Source: an uncultured Hungatella sp.
Lineage (GTDB): Bacteria > Bacillota > Clostridia > Lachnospirales > Lachnospiraceae
DNA: 64,000 bases
Reading direction: 5' to 3'
Assembly: GCA_947089145.1 (NCBI GenBank)
Contig: CAMUJH010000013.1
Location: forward strand, 1-64,000
This document shows, in pieces, positions 33,819 through 42,750 of this stretch (within the stretch, counting starts at the first letter, position 1; the number at the start of each line of letters is the position of its first letter). A program made the translations under genes and the position numbers. The notes under the pieces were generated by a model. That model was given only the letters and a program-made list of their open reading frames with translations. It was not told the origin of the DNA and did not search any database.

Positions 33819-34445
33819 ATGGAACCGGGAAGATACCGAAAGACCGCTTATGTAAATTTTGCCATTATTGCCGCAAATATAATTGTTTTTCTATATTTGG
33901 AGACAAAAGGGTTCACTCAGGACGCAGAGTTTATGATTGCTCATGGAGCCTTGTTTGAACCGGCGGTTTTGTATGGGAAGGAATATTGGCGGCTTCTAAC
34001 AGCTGTTTTTATGCATTTTGGCGTGGAACATCTTGCTAATAATATGCTGATTTTGTTCGTTCTGGGTGATAATCTGGAACGGGCGCTGGGAAAAGTCCGA
34101 TATGCAGCCTTTTACCTGATATGCGGAATCGGAGCAAACGTGGTATCCCTTTGGATAAATATCATGCGGGAAGATTATGCAGTATCAGCGGGGGCTTCGG
34201 GAGCCATTTTTGGCGTGGTCGGAGGGCTGGCTTATGCTGTGGCAGTGAACAGGGGGCGGCTGGAGGACTTAAGTACCAGACAGATGGTGATTCTGATGGC
34301 TTTTTCTCTCTACCATGGTTTTACCAGCACCGGAGTGAATAATGTAGCTCATGTGGCAGGGCTGGTGCTGGGAATTCTTATGGGGATAATTTTGTATCGG
34401 AAGCCTGTAAAAAGAATTGGTTGGATGGAGGAGGACATATGGTAA
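33819..34445 (+). CDS. Rhomboid-family intramembrane serine protease
   Basis: This 208-residue polytopic protein has the rhomboid dyad: Ser127 in GASGAIFG and His178 in NVAHVAGLVLG, with HFGVEHLANNM upstream as in the family. It cuts single-span membrane proteins within the membrane; the substrate is unknown. GAGGGAG lies ahead of the ATG at 33819. It overlaps the HIT gene by 7 bases. Confidence 0.9.
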   Translation: MEPGRYRKTAYVNFAIIAANIIVFLYLETKGFTQDAEFMIAHGALFEPAVLYGKEYWRLLTAVFMHFGVEHLANNMLILFVLGDNLERALGKVRYAAFYLICGIGANVVSLWINIMREDYAVSAGASGAIFGVVGGLAYAVAVNRGRLEDLSTRQMVILMAFSLYHGFTSTGVNNVAHVAGLVLGILMGIILYRKPVKRIGWMEEDIW

Positions 34446-34855
34446 AGGATGATTGTATTTTCTGTAAACTTGCTAACGGAGTGATACCTACGGCGACTCT
34501 GTACGAGGATGATGATTTCCGTGCAATTCTGGACGCTGGTCCGGCTTCTAGGGGACACGCCCTGATTTTGCCAAAGCAGCATTATGAGAATCTATGCCAG
34601 CTGGATGAAGCTGTTGGAGCAAAGGTTCTAAAAGTGGCAGCAAAGCTTGGAAAGGCTATGGAAAGCGGATTAGGCTGCGCCGGTTTTAATCTGGTACAGA
34701 ATAATGGAGAAGCTGCAGGGCAGACGGTGATGCATTTTCACATGCATATAATCCCCCGCTATAAAAACGGGCCTGAAATGGTAGCATGGAAGCCAGGCTC
34801 TGTTTCTGCGGAAGAAACCAAGAGCATCGTAGAGGCAGTGACGTCCCGGTTGTAG
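34439..34855 (+). CDS. HIT-family nucleotide hydrolase
   Basis: This 138-residue protein has the catalytic HFHMHIIP motif (His99, His101, His103) and the N-terminal Cys6/Cys9 pair (CIFC) that holds zinc in Hint-like proteins. It hydrolyses nucleotide phosphoramidates or dinucleotides. GGAGGA lies ahead of the ATG; an in-frame TTG at 34421 is not preferred. Coupled to the rhomboid gene. Confidence 0.92.
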   Translation: MVKDDCIFCKLANGVIPTATLYEDDDFRAILDAGPASRGHALILPKQHYENLCQLDEAVGAKVLKVAAKLGKAMESGLGCAGFNLVQNNGEAAGQTVMHFHMHIIPRYKNGPEMVAWKPGSVSAEETKSIVEAVTSRL

Positions 34856-34932
34856 TCAGGAAGGCAGGCTTACTATGCACAGGCAGCAACTCCTGCAAAC
34901 ATGATGAGAAACCTGAATATTAGGAGAATACC

Positions 34933-35466
34933 ATGCATCAAGAGCAAAAGGAATTGTTGCAGGAACTGTACGAAACATATCAAAAGGCCCTTCGGCTGGC
35001 AGCGTTAAGCAGAAATGTACCGGAATGCGAAATTGATGATATTATTCAGGATACATTTGTGGCGTTGATGGACAAATACGGAGATGAATTCCCTGGATGG
35101 AATATGGCACAAAGAAAGGGAATGCTGATGAAGATTCTTCGGAACAGATGCAATGATTATTTCCGCCGCTTGAAACGGCATGGGGAAGTAAGCATTGATG
35201 AAAAAGATTCTTCCACTGAGGCTGAGATCCTGCAAAGAGAGATCGAGAAGGATGTCAGCAATGGTGTGATTGAGGAAGAAGAATTTAGGAGAATCCGTGA
35301 AACCATTCTGTCCATGACACCGGCCCTGCGCGAAGTGGCCATCCTCCATATGATTGAGGGAAGGCCACGGGAACAGGTATGTCAGATTCTCAATATCAGT
35401 GATGCTACGTGCAGAATGCGTATATCCAGAATCAGAAGACTTATAATGAAAATGCTTAAGGATTGA
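34933..35466 (+). CDS. ECF-type RNA polymerase sigma factor
   Basis: This 177-residue sigma factor has region 2 (CEIDDIIQDTFVALM and the DNA-melting stretch ending NRCNDYFRR) and region 4 (ILNISDATCRMRISRIRRLI) with a linker between, and no region 3. GGAGAA precedes the ATG. It is convergent with murG; their stops are one base apart. A DUF4367 membrane protein beyond murG on the same strand has the look of its anti-sigma partner. Confidence 0.88.
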   Translation: MHQEQKELLQELYETYQKALRLAALSRNVPECEIDDIIQDTFVALMDKYGDEFPGWNMAQRKGMLMKILRNRCNDYFRRLKRHGEVSIDEKDSSTEAEILQREIEKDVSNGVIEEEEFRRIRETILSMTPALREVAILHMIEGRPREQVCQILNISDATCRMRISRIRRLIMKMLKD

Positions 35467-35467
35467 A

Positions 35468-36541
35468 TCAGCTTTTGTGAGATGCGCATTCTTCAATAAG
35501 GCTTGTGATGGTTTGTATGGCATTGGTGAGATGACTTTGCTCCATCTGATGAATAAAGGAGGAGCGATTTTCATAGGTATCACGAATGGCCTGGTACAAG
35601 CGATCGGGGGTCATGGATTCCTCTTCCAGAACTGTGCTAAAGCCCTGTTTAGAAAAAGAGTTGGCATTGAGGATCTGATCTCCCCGGCTGGCAGCGGCTG
35701 ACAGCGGGATTAGCACATTGGGCTTGCGCAGCGCCAGAATTTCACAGATGGAATTGGCGCCTGCTCTGGACAAAACCAGATCAGCAGCGGCAAACAGATG
35801 TTTCAGCGGTGCATCGACATACTCATACTGTACATATCCCTGGGTGTTTGTAAGATTTTCATCCAGATGGTTCTTTCCGCAGATATGTACTACCTGATAA
35901 TCAGGCAGCAGACGCGGCAGAAGATCCCGTACTGCGGTATTGACGGTTACGGAGCCAAGGCTTCCTCCGATAACCAGAATTATCGGCTTGTCGGCTGACA
36001 GGCGGGTATGCAGAAGGCCGGAAAGACGATCTCCCTGGAGAAGTTCTTCCCGGATAGGAGAGCCGGTAAGCACGGCTTTGTCCTTAGGAAGGTAGTGGAG
36101 CGTTTCGGGGAAATTACAGCAGACCTTCTTTGCAGAGGGGATGCACAGCTTGTTGGCAAGCCCTGGAGTCATATCAGATTCATGGATGATCGTAGGAATG
36201 CCGTAATGTTTTGCAGCTAGTACTATAGGAACAGCCACAAAGCCGCCTTTGGAAAAGATTACATCAGGTTTGTGTTTTTTCAGAAGCTTCCTTGCTTCCA
36301 TGTATCCTTTGATTACACGGAATGGGTCCGAGAAATTTTTTAGGTCGAAGTACCGGCGCAGTTTGCCAGAGGAAATGCCATCATAGGGGATGCCAGTGCT
36401 TTCGATAAGCTTTTTCTCGATTCCTTCATAGGAACCGATATAGCGGATTTCGTACCCATGTTCCTGCAGGGAAGGAATCAAAGCCAGATTTGGTGTTACA
36501 TGGCCAGCGGTCCCGCCGCCGGTTAAAATGATTTTTTTCAT
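35468..36541 (-). CDS. murG: UDP-GlcNAc:lipid I N-acetylglucosaminyltransferase MurG
   Basis: This 357-residue peripheral membrane enzyme makes lipid II from lipid I. It has the N-terminal GGGTAGHVTPNLAL loop, FSKGGFVAVP, HESDMTPGLAN and the C-terminal donor-binding region SRAGANSICEIL. GGAGG lies ahead of the ATG. It is isolated from a division/cell-wall cluster and sits on the opposite strand between the sigma factor and DUF4367 genes, which suggests it moved here or is a second copy. Confidence 0.93.
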   Translation of the reverse strand: MKKIILTGGGTAGHVTPNLALIPSLQEHGYEIRYIGSYEGIEKKLIESTGIPYDGISSGKLRRYFDLKNFSDPFRVIKGYMEARKLLKKHKPDVIFSKGGFVAVPIVLAAKHYGIPTIIHESDMTPGLANKLCIPSAKKVCCNFPETLHYLPKDKAVLTGSPIREELLQGDRLSGLLHTRLSADKPIILVIGGSLGSVTVNTAVRDLLPRLLPDYQVVHICGKNHLDENLTNTQGYVQYEYVDAPLKHLFAAADLVLSRAGANSICEILALRKPNVLIPLSAAASRGDQILNANSFSKQGFSTVLEEESMTPDRLYQAIRDTYENRSSFIHQMEQSHLTNAIQTITSLIEECASHKS

Positions 36542-36689
36542 AAGATGCAGCCTCCAATTTTACAGAACGCAGACCCGTGCGGGCAGCTGTATACCTATAT
36601 ATACTAAACAATCACCTAAAAAAGTCAACCCCAAAACCCCTATAGAAAATGATTTCCTGAAATCAGAAGAAATATGCGAGGTAGGCCCT

Positions 36690-37484
36690 GTGAAGAGAAA
36701 TGATAAAAGGCAGCTGGACGTAGATCGAAAAATAGCTGAGGCTTTCGGAACTACGGACGAACAGTTGGCAGAGGAGCTGGACTGGTTTGCAAAACAAGCC
36801 GAGAAAAGCGATAATAGAGCGCTGGATGCCCCGGAAGGCGAATTTCAGAGAATTTGGGACAGGGTGGAACGGGAACATAATCTCCGCAGGCGCAGAGGCG
36901 GCCGGATAAGAAAGCTGGCAAAGGTATTGGCAGTTGCGGCGATTTTAGGGACAATGGTGCTTGGCGGCGGTATGTGGGTTGGAGCCAAAAGGCATTATGT
37001 GTATGAGGTACGGGAACGGAAAGATTTGGAGAATGTGATAACAATTAATAATAGCCCAGATAATGTGGTTGAGGATGATAGTTCAGAAGAGGACAGAGCT
37101 TATAGACAAATTGAAGAAGAGTTACAAATACAGGTTCTGGAGTTATCATATTTACCTGAAAAATTTAAATTTTATGAATTAACAGTGGTAGAGAATAGAA
37201 GTAGAATGATATTTATTAATGATAATAATACATCTATATTTTTCTATCAAGGTTCAAGTGATAAACCAACTTCTTTTAGTTATGCCTCAGATATGAAAAG
37301 ACATAGTAAGGTATACAATTCTTTCTTGGATGAAGAGATAGTTATTTTTAAGAATGAATTGGATGAAGGAGAAATTGAATTTAGTGCTAGACTTATTCAT
37401 GACCATCAATATTATATTTTACAAGGAGAGATTGATGAGAGTGAGTTTGCTCAAATTGTACAAGGAATTAAGTATTATAATTGA
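36690..37484 (+). CDS. DUF4367-type membrane protein, possible anti-sigma factor
   Basis: This 264-residue protein has a cytoplasmic N-terminal helical domain (1-72) with a charged region ELDWFAKQAEK, one membrane span (75-98) and an external domain (about 125-264) of DUF4367 type. That layout is typical of anti-sigma factors for ECF proteins. The start is taken as the GTG at 36690, with GAGGTAGG just upstream. Base composition turns visibly AT-rich after about 37015, in the external domain, which suggests a mosaic gene. Confidence 0.65.
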   Translation: MKRNDKRQLDVDRKIAEAFGTTDEQLAEELDWFAKQAEKSDNRALDAPEGEFQRIWDRVEREHNLRRRRGGRIRKLAKVLAVAAILGTMVLGGGMWVGAKRHYVYEVRERKDLENVITINNSPDNVVEDDSSEEDRAYRQIEEELQIQVLELSYLPEKFKFYELTVVENRSRMIFINDNNTSIFFYQGSSDKPTSFSYASDMKRHSKVYNSFLDEEIVIFKNELDEGEIEFSARLIHDHQYYILQGEIDESEFAQIVQGIKYYN

Positions 37485-37515
37485 AAAGAATCAAGTATTA
37501 AAGGGGGAATTATTT

Positions 37516-38043
37516 GTGAAGAAAAGAATAATAAAAGTAATAGGTTTAGTGACTACTATGGTAATGCTGGCTTCTAGCATTGCATTTGCTAATGATGGGA
37601 TTATAACAAGTTCGTCATCTGGAAAAGATAGTGTTAATTCTATGATAGAACCAAGGAGCAGCTATTTGGCAAGCGGGATTTCAGAAGTAACTAATAAAGG
37701 AGAGGGCGTGCTGGGAATTTACGCAGATTTTACTTCGTATAATTCAGTAGATTGGGCACGCCTAACAGTAAAGTTAGAAAGACGGAAAGGGACTTCTGGA
37801 AGTTGGAGTTTAGTAGATACATACACAAAAGAGTTTTTTGCTACTGATAAACCAGATGGTTTACTATTTGCTGGAGAGACGGCCTTTGATGTTTACGGTT
37901 TAACAACAGATTATTATTATCGCGTAAGGTGCGAGCATAAAGTGAAGACTCCGAGTGGGTCATATGAGACTAAAAATACACAGACTGATGGAGTGCTTCT
38001 TACTTCATATCCGGTATACCGTAGCGCAGAGGAAGCTAAGTAA
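37516..38043 (+). CDS. Small secreted protein of unknown function
   Basis: This 175-residue protein starts with a signal peptide (MKKRIIKVIG, hydrophobic core, predicted cut after IAFA). The mature part has a beta-rich, Ser/Thr/Tyr-rich domain with a pattern like a fibronectin-type or DUF6147-like fold (RVRCEHKVKTPSGSYETKNT). The GTG start follows AAGGGGGAA. The gene is AT-rich compared with its neighbours. It follows the DUF4367 gene by 31 bases and may be a target or sensor of the sigma pathway. Confidence 0.6.
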   Translation: MKKRIIKVIGLVTTMVMLASSIAFANDGIITSSSSGKDSVNSMIEPRSSYLASGISEVTNKGEGVLGIYADFTSYNSVDWARLTVKLERRKGTSGSWSLVDTYTKEFFATDKPDGLLFAGETAFDVYGLTTDYYYRVRCEHKVKTPSGSYETKNTQTDGVLLTSYPVYRSAEEAK

Positions 38044-38083
38044 ATGGTGAGCTTGGCTTAGTAAGATTAGTTTTCTGATAAAT

Positions 38084-38140
38084 GGGAGTATCGTTTCAAT
38101 GCATGCGTATTTTCATGCAAAAATGATACTCCTATTTTTT
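38084..38140 (+). terminator. Terminator after the secreted protein gene
   Basis: GGAGTATC pairs with GATACTCC, and an inner GCATG/CATGC stem lies in between, followed by TATTTTTT. The gap 38044-38441 is AT-rich and holds only this, the next promoter and no visible gene. Confidence 0.8.
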
Positions 38141-38320
38141 GAGGAAAAGATATACAATTTATATGTGCTAAAAAGGGTGCGTTAATTATAGATGGAAATA
38201 GGATATTATTAAATGATATTGTGATCTTATGATATAGAAGGCCCCTATTAATTTCAATGAAATACTTGCATTTAATACTTCAGCATATAGAAATTCCCAC
38301 CCAATTACAAAAAATTCTAC

Positions 38321-38349
38321 TTGGATTAAAAAGGCTAATTTGCTATAAT
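38321..38349 (+). promoter_or_regulatory. Promoter of the PTS regulator gene
   Basis: TTGGAT (38321-38326) and a consensus TATAAT (38344-38349) are 17 bp apart, about 90 bases before the regulator start. Confidence 0.75.
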
Positions 38350-38441
38350 AGGACTTATTATCAAGCAAACAGCGGAAATATCATAAAAAGTCATAGCAGG
38401 TGCTATTAGTGTAACAGCGATGACGGGAAGTGGAGATGCAC

Positions 38442-40406
38442 ATGGTTAGCAGACAGATGAGTGATATTTATCGGAGACTGTCAGAAAGCGAATATCAGAC
38501 AGCGGAGGCATTAGCCGAGGAACTAGGGGTAAGCAGCAAGACCATAAGGAACCAATTAAAGAATCTGAATGAGCTGCTTAGTGAGTTTGAGGTATATGTA
38601 GAATCAAAGCATGGGGCAGGATACCGCTTGGTGGTAGCAAATCCAGGACGAAGGAAAGAATTGGAAGAACTGATGCAGAAGCGGGAACTTCAGGAGTCTG
38701 CCATTCCCAATTCCTCAGAGGAGCGGGTGCAGTATCTTTTGGAATACCTCCTTAATGCGGAGGGGTATGTAAAGCTGGATGATTTAAGCGAATTGCTTTA
38801 CATTTCAAAGAAAACGCTGACCAATAATCTGAAGGAAGTTGAAAGCCTTCTTGGGGAGTATAATTTAAGCCTGAAGAGAAAGCCTAATTATGGAGTTCGT
38901 GTGGAGGGAAAAGAGTTTGACCGCCGTTTATGCATTGCAGGGTATGTGGCGGAGAAAATAAAGCTTGCGGAGAAACTGGGCGGAGATCAGGACGTGACAG
39001 AGGAAATCCAGTGGATTTATAAGTGTGTACGGGGATGCCTGTCAAAATATAATTTTGACATTTCTAATGTGGCATTCCAGAATCTGATCCTTCATATTCA
39101 GATTGCTATCCTCCGGATGCGGGGAGGGCATTATGTGCCCATGGTGGAAGGCGACGGGGAGAAAGTCCGCAACAAAAAGACATACCGGATGGCAGAAGAG
39201 ATCCTTAGTATGATAAAGGAGAAGTTTTCTGTGGAATTTCCTCCCAGCGAGATTGTATACATAGCCATTCATTTGGAAGGAAAAAAGATGGTGCTTAATG
39301 CAGGTGCCGGTGAAGAGGCGGAAGGAAACCTGATTATCAGCCAGGAGATAAGTGATTTGGTGGATCAAATGCTGGGAGCAGTTAATGATGCGTTTAAATT
39401 TGACTTTCGCGAAGATTTGGAACTGCGCATGTCTTTAAGCCAGCATATGGTGCCGCTGGTAGTGCGGCTGCAGCACGACATGAAATTGACAAACCCTTTG
39501 CTGAAGGACATAAAAGAGCGATATTCCTTTGCTTATACAATGGCGACAACAGCCTGCGTAGTGCTGAACCACAAATTCCACAAGACAATGAAAGAGGATG
39601 AGATTGGCTATATTGCTCTTCTCTTTGCTTTGGCTCTGGAGAGAAAAAAGACGGAGGTGGCCAAGAAAAACATACTTTTGGTCTGTGCTTCAGGAAGAGG
39701 CAGTGCGCAGCTGCTCCTTCACAGATATAAGACAGAGTTTGGCCCTTACCTTAATAAAGTCAGCGTATGTGATGTGGGGAGGATTGGCGAGCAGGATTTT
39801 ACGGAAATTGACTATGTGTTTACTACGGTGCCGATTCCGGTGAAGATACCGGTTCCTATTCAGGAGGTAGAATATTTCTTGAAAAGTTCTGACATTCAGG
39901 CGGTGAAAAAGACTCTTATGGGAAAGGTTGACAGCCCGGTGTTGGATATTTATCCCAAAGAGCTGTTTCTTCCCCATATGAAATTTGCCAATAAAGAGGA
40001 AGCTCTGCGGACTTTATGCGGATTTGTGTGCGAAAAAGGACTTGCCCCCAAAGAATTTATTGATTCGGTGCGGGCAAGAGAGGTTCTGGCCAAGACAGCC
40101 TTTGGGAATTTTGTGGCAATGCCCCATCCCATTGAGGTTATGGGGGAGTGTCCTTTTGTGTGCGTGGCAGTTCTCGATGAACCGATCGTGTGGACAGAAG
40201 ATGCCCCTGACAGCCTGATCCAGGTTATTTTCCTTGTGTCCGTGGCTAACTATGAACATTTTGATGTTCAGCGTTTTTATCAGGTAACGGCTAAATTACT
40301 GCTGGATGGGGAAAGCATGCAGGAACTAATACAATATCAGAGTTATGATACGCTGAGAAATCTCCTTTTAAAGATGGAGCAGCAGGTAGAGGATGAGGAG
40401 CAGTGA
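38442..40406 (+). CDS. PRD-type (LicR/MtlR-like) PTS-responsive transcriptional regulator
   Basis: This 654-residue regulator has an N-terminal HTH (EALAEELGVSSKTIRNQLK), a second HTH, two PTS regulation domains, an EIIB-like domain with Cys near 415 (NILLVCASGRGSAQLL) and a C-terminal EIIA-like domain with His near 562 (VAMPHPIEV). Phosphorylation at these sites lets it sense sugar flux and activate the operon behind it. The start is ambiguous: ATG at 38442 has GTGGAG ahead, while 38436 and a GTG at 38430 are in frame too. It precedes the EIIC gene on the same strand. Confidence 0.88.
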   Translation: MVSRQMSDIYRRLSESEYQTAEALAEELGVSSKTIRNQLKNLNELLSEFEVYVESKHGAGYRLVVANPGRRKELEELMQKRELQESAIPNSSEERVQYLLEYLLNAEGYVKLDDLSELLYISKKTLTNNLKEVESLLGEYNLSLKRKPNYGVRVEGKEFDRRLCIAGYVAEKIKLAEKLGGDQDVTEEIQWIYKCVRGCLSKYNFDISNVAFQNLILHIQIAILRMRGGHYVPMVEGDGEKVRNKKTYRMAEEILSMIKEKFSVEFPPSEIVYIAIHLEGKKMVLNAGAGEEAEGNLIISQEISDLVDQMLGAVNDAFKFDFREDLELRMSLSQHMVPLVVRLQHDMKLTNPLLKDIKERYSFAYTMATTACVVLNHKFHKTMKEDEIGYIALLFALALERKKTEVAKKNILLVCASGRGSAQLLLHRYKTEFGPYLNKVSVCDVGRIGEQDFTEIDYVFTTVPIPVKIPVPIQEVEYFLKSSDIQAVKKTLMGKVDSPVLDIYPKELFLPHMKFANKEEALRTLCGFVCEKGLAPKEFIDSVRAREVLAKTAFGNFVAMPHPIEVMGECPFVCVAVLDEPIVWTEDAPDSLIQVIFLVSVANYEHFDVQRFYQVTAKLLLDGESMQELIQYQSYDTLRNLLLKMEQQVEDEEQ

Positions 40407-40580
40407 GGCTGTAAAAAACTCCTGAAAAGTGAAAATTCCCAAAAACAGGCTAAATCAAAAAGAATAAGGCGTATTATTACACAAGGAATATATGGGAATT
40501 CCTATCAAAAACTGACATATTTAACATGAAAAGCGGCGCGAAGAGAAAAAGGTTCCACTTTAAAATGGAAAAAGTTGATA

Positions 40581-40609
40581 TGGAGTTCTATTTCCTGGCA
40601 TGGTATGAT
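40581..40609 (+). promoter_or_regulatory. Possible promoter of the PTS structural genes
   Basis: An extended -10, TG-G-TATGAT (TATGAT at 40604-40609), lies about 75 bases before the EIIC start. The -35 position (40581-40586, TGGAGT) is weak, as expected if the PRD regulator must activate it. A GGAATTCC palindrome lies upstream near 40495. Confidence 0.4.
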
Positions 40610-40680
40610 AAATATCAGTCAATATGACAGACCTAATAAATGCGCGCACATTAGGGAATGAAAATTTAGGAGGGTTCGCT

Positions 40681-41949
40681 ATGAAAGATAAAATGATGAA
40701 TGGATTTCTCATGTTTGCGACGAAAATCCAGGGTCAGAGGCATATTAATGCTATCAAAAACGGTTTTACTAATTTGATGCCTATCATCATTGTGGGTTCT
40801 GTCTGTACGTTGCTTTCTAACGTTGTATGTAACACCACAGAAGGCTATGTCAGCCTTGCCAATCTTCCAGGCATGGCCTGGTTAGGTGCTTTGAAGCCTA
40901 TTTTCGATGCTGCAAACTATGGTACTATGAACATGATGGCTATTGGTGTCTGTGTCTTGGTTTCGATGGAATTAGGCATGACTTTAGGTCAGAATGACTG
41001 GGCCATTCCGGTTACAGCTTTGGCATGCTACATTTCTGTAGTTGACACAAGCAACGGCCTTGGTTCCAACGTTACAGCTGCAGCTGGATTGTTTGTAGCC
41101 CTGATGGTTTCCCTTGTTGCGACCGAGTTCTACTGCAAACTGGTTTCCAGCGGTAAGTTGTCCATACATATGCCGGACAGCGTTCCGTCTAATGTTGCAA
41201 AATCTTTCAGCATTCTGCTTCCCTGTGCAGTGGTTATTTTCGCTGTATCAGCATTTGGATTTGCATTTACAGCCATTACCGGCATGATGGTACCGGAAGC
41301 TATCATTAAATTTATCCAGACTCCGTTGAGCGGCGTTATGACTCATCCATTAGGAGTTCTTGTTATTGCATTTATGTGTTCTTTGCTGTGGGTATTTGGT
41401 ATTCATGGCCCCAACACTTTGAATGGTATTTTTGAGCCTATTTTCCTGGCGGCATATGCTGAGAACGAGGCTGCTTATGCAGCAGGCGTGGCAGCTCCCA
41501 ATATTGTTTGCTCACCGTTCTGGAGTACATTCTTCTCCCTTACAGGAAGCGGCATTACAGGCGGACTGCTGATCGCTATCTTCCTGTTCTCTAAGAGAGA
41601 GGATTTCAGGGCGATTGCCAAGCTGGCTCTTCCCTGCGGAATTTTCAATATTAATGAGCCGCTGATTTTCGGTATCCCGATCGTTATGAACCCGATGCTG
41701 ATGATTCCGTTCATGCTTTCTCCGCTTGCATCCGTAGGTATTGGCTATATTCTGACGGCTATTGGATTCTGCCCGAGACTGGTGGTAAATGCACCATGGA
41801 CGACGCCTCCGTTCCTGTGCGGTTTCTTGGCTGGCGGCGGCAGCATTACTGCAGGATTATCACAGATAATCGTTATTCTTGTGGCAGCGGTGATCTATAC
41901 GCCATTCGTTATTGCGCTGAACAATCAGCAGGCAACTGCAGAAGAGTAA
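40681..41949 (+). CDS. PTS EIIC, cellobiose/chitobiose (Lac) class
   Basis: This 422-residue polytopic permease is the EIIC of a lactose/cellobiose-class PTS. It shows the N-terminal QRHINAIKNGFTNLMPIIIV stretch, HGPNTLNGIFEPIF, and NINEPLIFGIPIVMNPMLMI near the C terminus, the sugar-binding signature. I placed the start at the ATG at 40681, behind AGGAGG; an in-frame ATG at 40624 adds 19 residues. The sugar is not readable, though cellobiose, chitobiose or lichenan type is likely. Confidence 0.92.
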   Translation: MKDKMMNGFLMFATKIQGQRHINAIKNGFTNLMPIIIVGSVCTLLSNVVCNTTEGYVSLANLPGMAWLGALKPIFDAANYGTMNMMAIGVCVLVSMELGMTLGQNDWAIPVTALACYISVVDTSNGLGSNVTAAAGLFVALMVSLVATEFYCKLVSSGKLSIHMPDSVPSNVAKSFSILLPCAVVIFAVSAFGFAFTAITGMMVPEAIIKFIQTPLSGVMTHPLGVLVIAFMCSLLWVFGIHGPNTLNGIFEPIFLAAYAENEAAYAAGVAAPNIVCSPFWSTFFSLTGSGITGGLLIAIFLFSKREDFRAIAKLALPCGIFNINEPLIFGIPIVMNPMLMIPFMLSPLASVGIGYILTAIGFCPRLVVNAPWTTPPFLCGFLAGGGSITAGLSQIIVILVAAVIYTPFVIALNNQQATAEE

Positions 41950-41991
41950 GTTATACAGGCACAACTGTGTTATGGCTTTGGAGGAGATGGA

Positions 41992-42306
41992 ATGAGTTCA
42001 AAGGTAGGCAGAAAGAAGAAATCTTCGGCGGAAAAGTCAGAGAAGAGATCGGAGCTCAGTGAACGTAATCAGAAATTGAAAAAGGAACTGGAGTCCATGT
42101 CAGCCATGCCTGGGCAGGGGACGGTTCTGGAAAAACTTTCCAAATGGCGCATAGCCACTTATGCATGGATCGTTTTCCTTCCGCCATACGGTTTGTACCG
42201 GGTTTGGTCGAAAGAATCCACATTTGTACGTTCGGAGAAAGTGGTTTGGACTTTTATGATCATTGTTTATATGCTGCGCTTTTTATGGCTCATTCTGTTT
42301 TCATAA
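41992..42306 (+). CDS. Small membrane protein in the PTS operon
   Basis: This 104-residue protein has a Lys/Glu-rich N-terminal coil (1-45) and two hydrophobic segments at about 55-70 and 83-103. GGAGATGG precedes the ATG. It lies between EIIC and EIIA, an unusual insert for this PTS class. I recognise no family. It may help EIIC assembly or be an unrelated passenger. Confidence 0.6.
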   Translation: MSSKVGRKKKSSAEKSEKRSELSERNQKLKKELESMSAMPGQGTVLEKLSKWRIATYAWIVFLPPYGLYRVWSKESTFVRSEKVVWTFMIIVYMLRFLWLILFS

Positions 42307-42363
42307 ATTTAAGATATCAGACTCAGGCAGTCATGGATATAGTTAAGCATGGCTCTGGGAATG

Positions 42364-42388
42364 GATATATGGGGAATATCCCTATATC
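42364..42388 (+). other. Hairpin ahead of the EIIA gene
   Basis: GATATATGGG and CCCTATATC form a short stem-loop 26 bases before the EIIA start codon and followed by an A-rich stretch. It resembles a 5' stabiliser or processing site that could raise EIIA/EIIB levels over EIIC. Confidence 0.4.
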
Positions 42389-42413
42389 AAATTAAAAAAA
42401 GGAGGGGTTACCA

Positions 42414-42713
42414 ATGGACGAGATAGCAATCATGAATCTGGTGGTTAACAGCGGCAATGCCAGAAGCCTGGCGCTGGAAGCTTTCCGTGATGCAAGAGCA
42501 GGCAAGTTCGAAGATGCCGAAGCTAAACTGAAAGAGGCTGATGAGGTTCTGCTGGGCGCACATGAAGTTCAGACCGAGCTGATTCAGAACGAGTTAAACG
42601 GCAAGGGGATCGACATTAGCCTTCTGGTTGTACACTCTCAGGATCATCTGATGTGTGCAATGGTTGTAATCGACCTTGTAAAAGAAATGGTTGAAATGCT
42701 GAAGAATAAATAA
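42414..42713 (+). CDS. PTS EIIA, lactose/cellobiose class
   Basis: This 99-residue all-helical protein carries phosphate from HPr to EIIB. It has the family signature LLVVHSQDHLMCAM, with His74 and His78, and the conserved N-terminal NSGNARSLALEA stretch. AGGAGGGG precedes the ATG. It forms one system with the EIIC and EIIB on either side. Confidence 0.93.
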   Translation: MDEIAIMNLVVNSGNARSLALEAFRDARAGKFEDAEAKLKEADEVLLGAHEVQTELIQNELNGKGIDISLLVVHSQDHLMCAMVVIDLVKEMVEMLKNK

Positions 42714-42750
42714 ATTTATATAATCAAGGTTTGAAAGGAGAACTTATATC

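Noticed and set aside
40581..40609. A sigma-54 (-24/-12) promoter ahead of the PTS genes.
   Set aside because: TGGCA is present, but no TTGCA follows at the required distance, and the regulator lacks the AAA+ domain of LevR-type activators.
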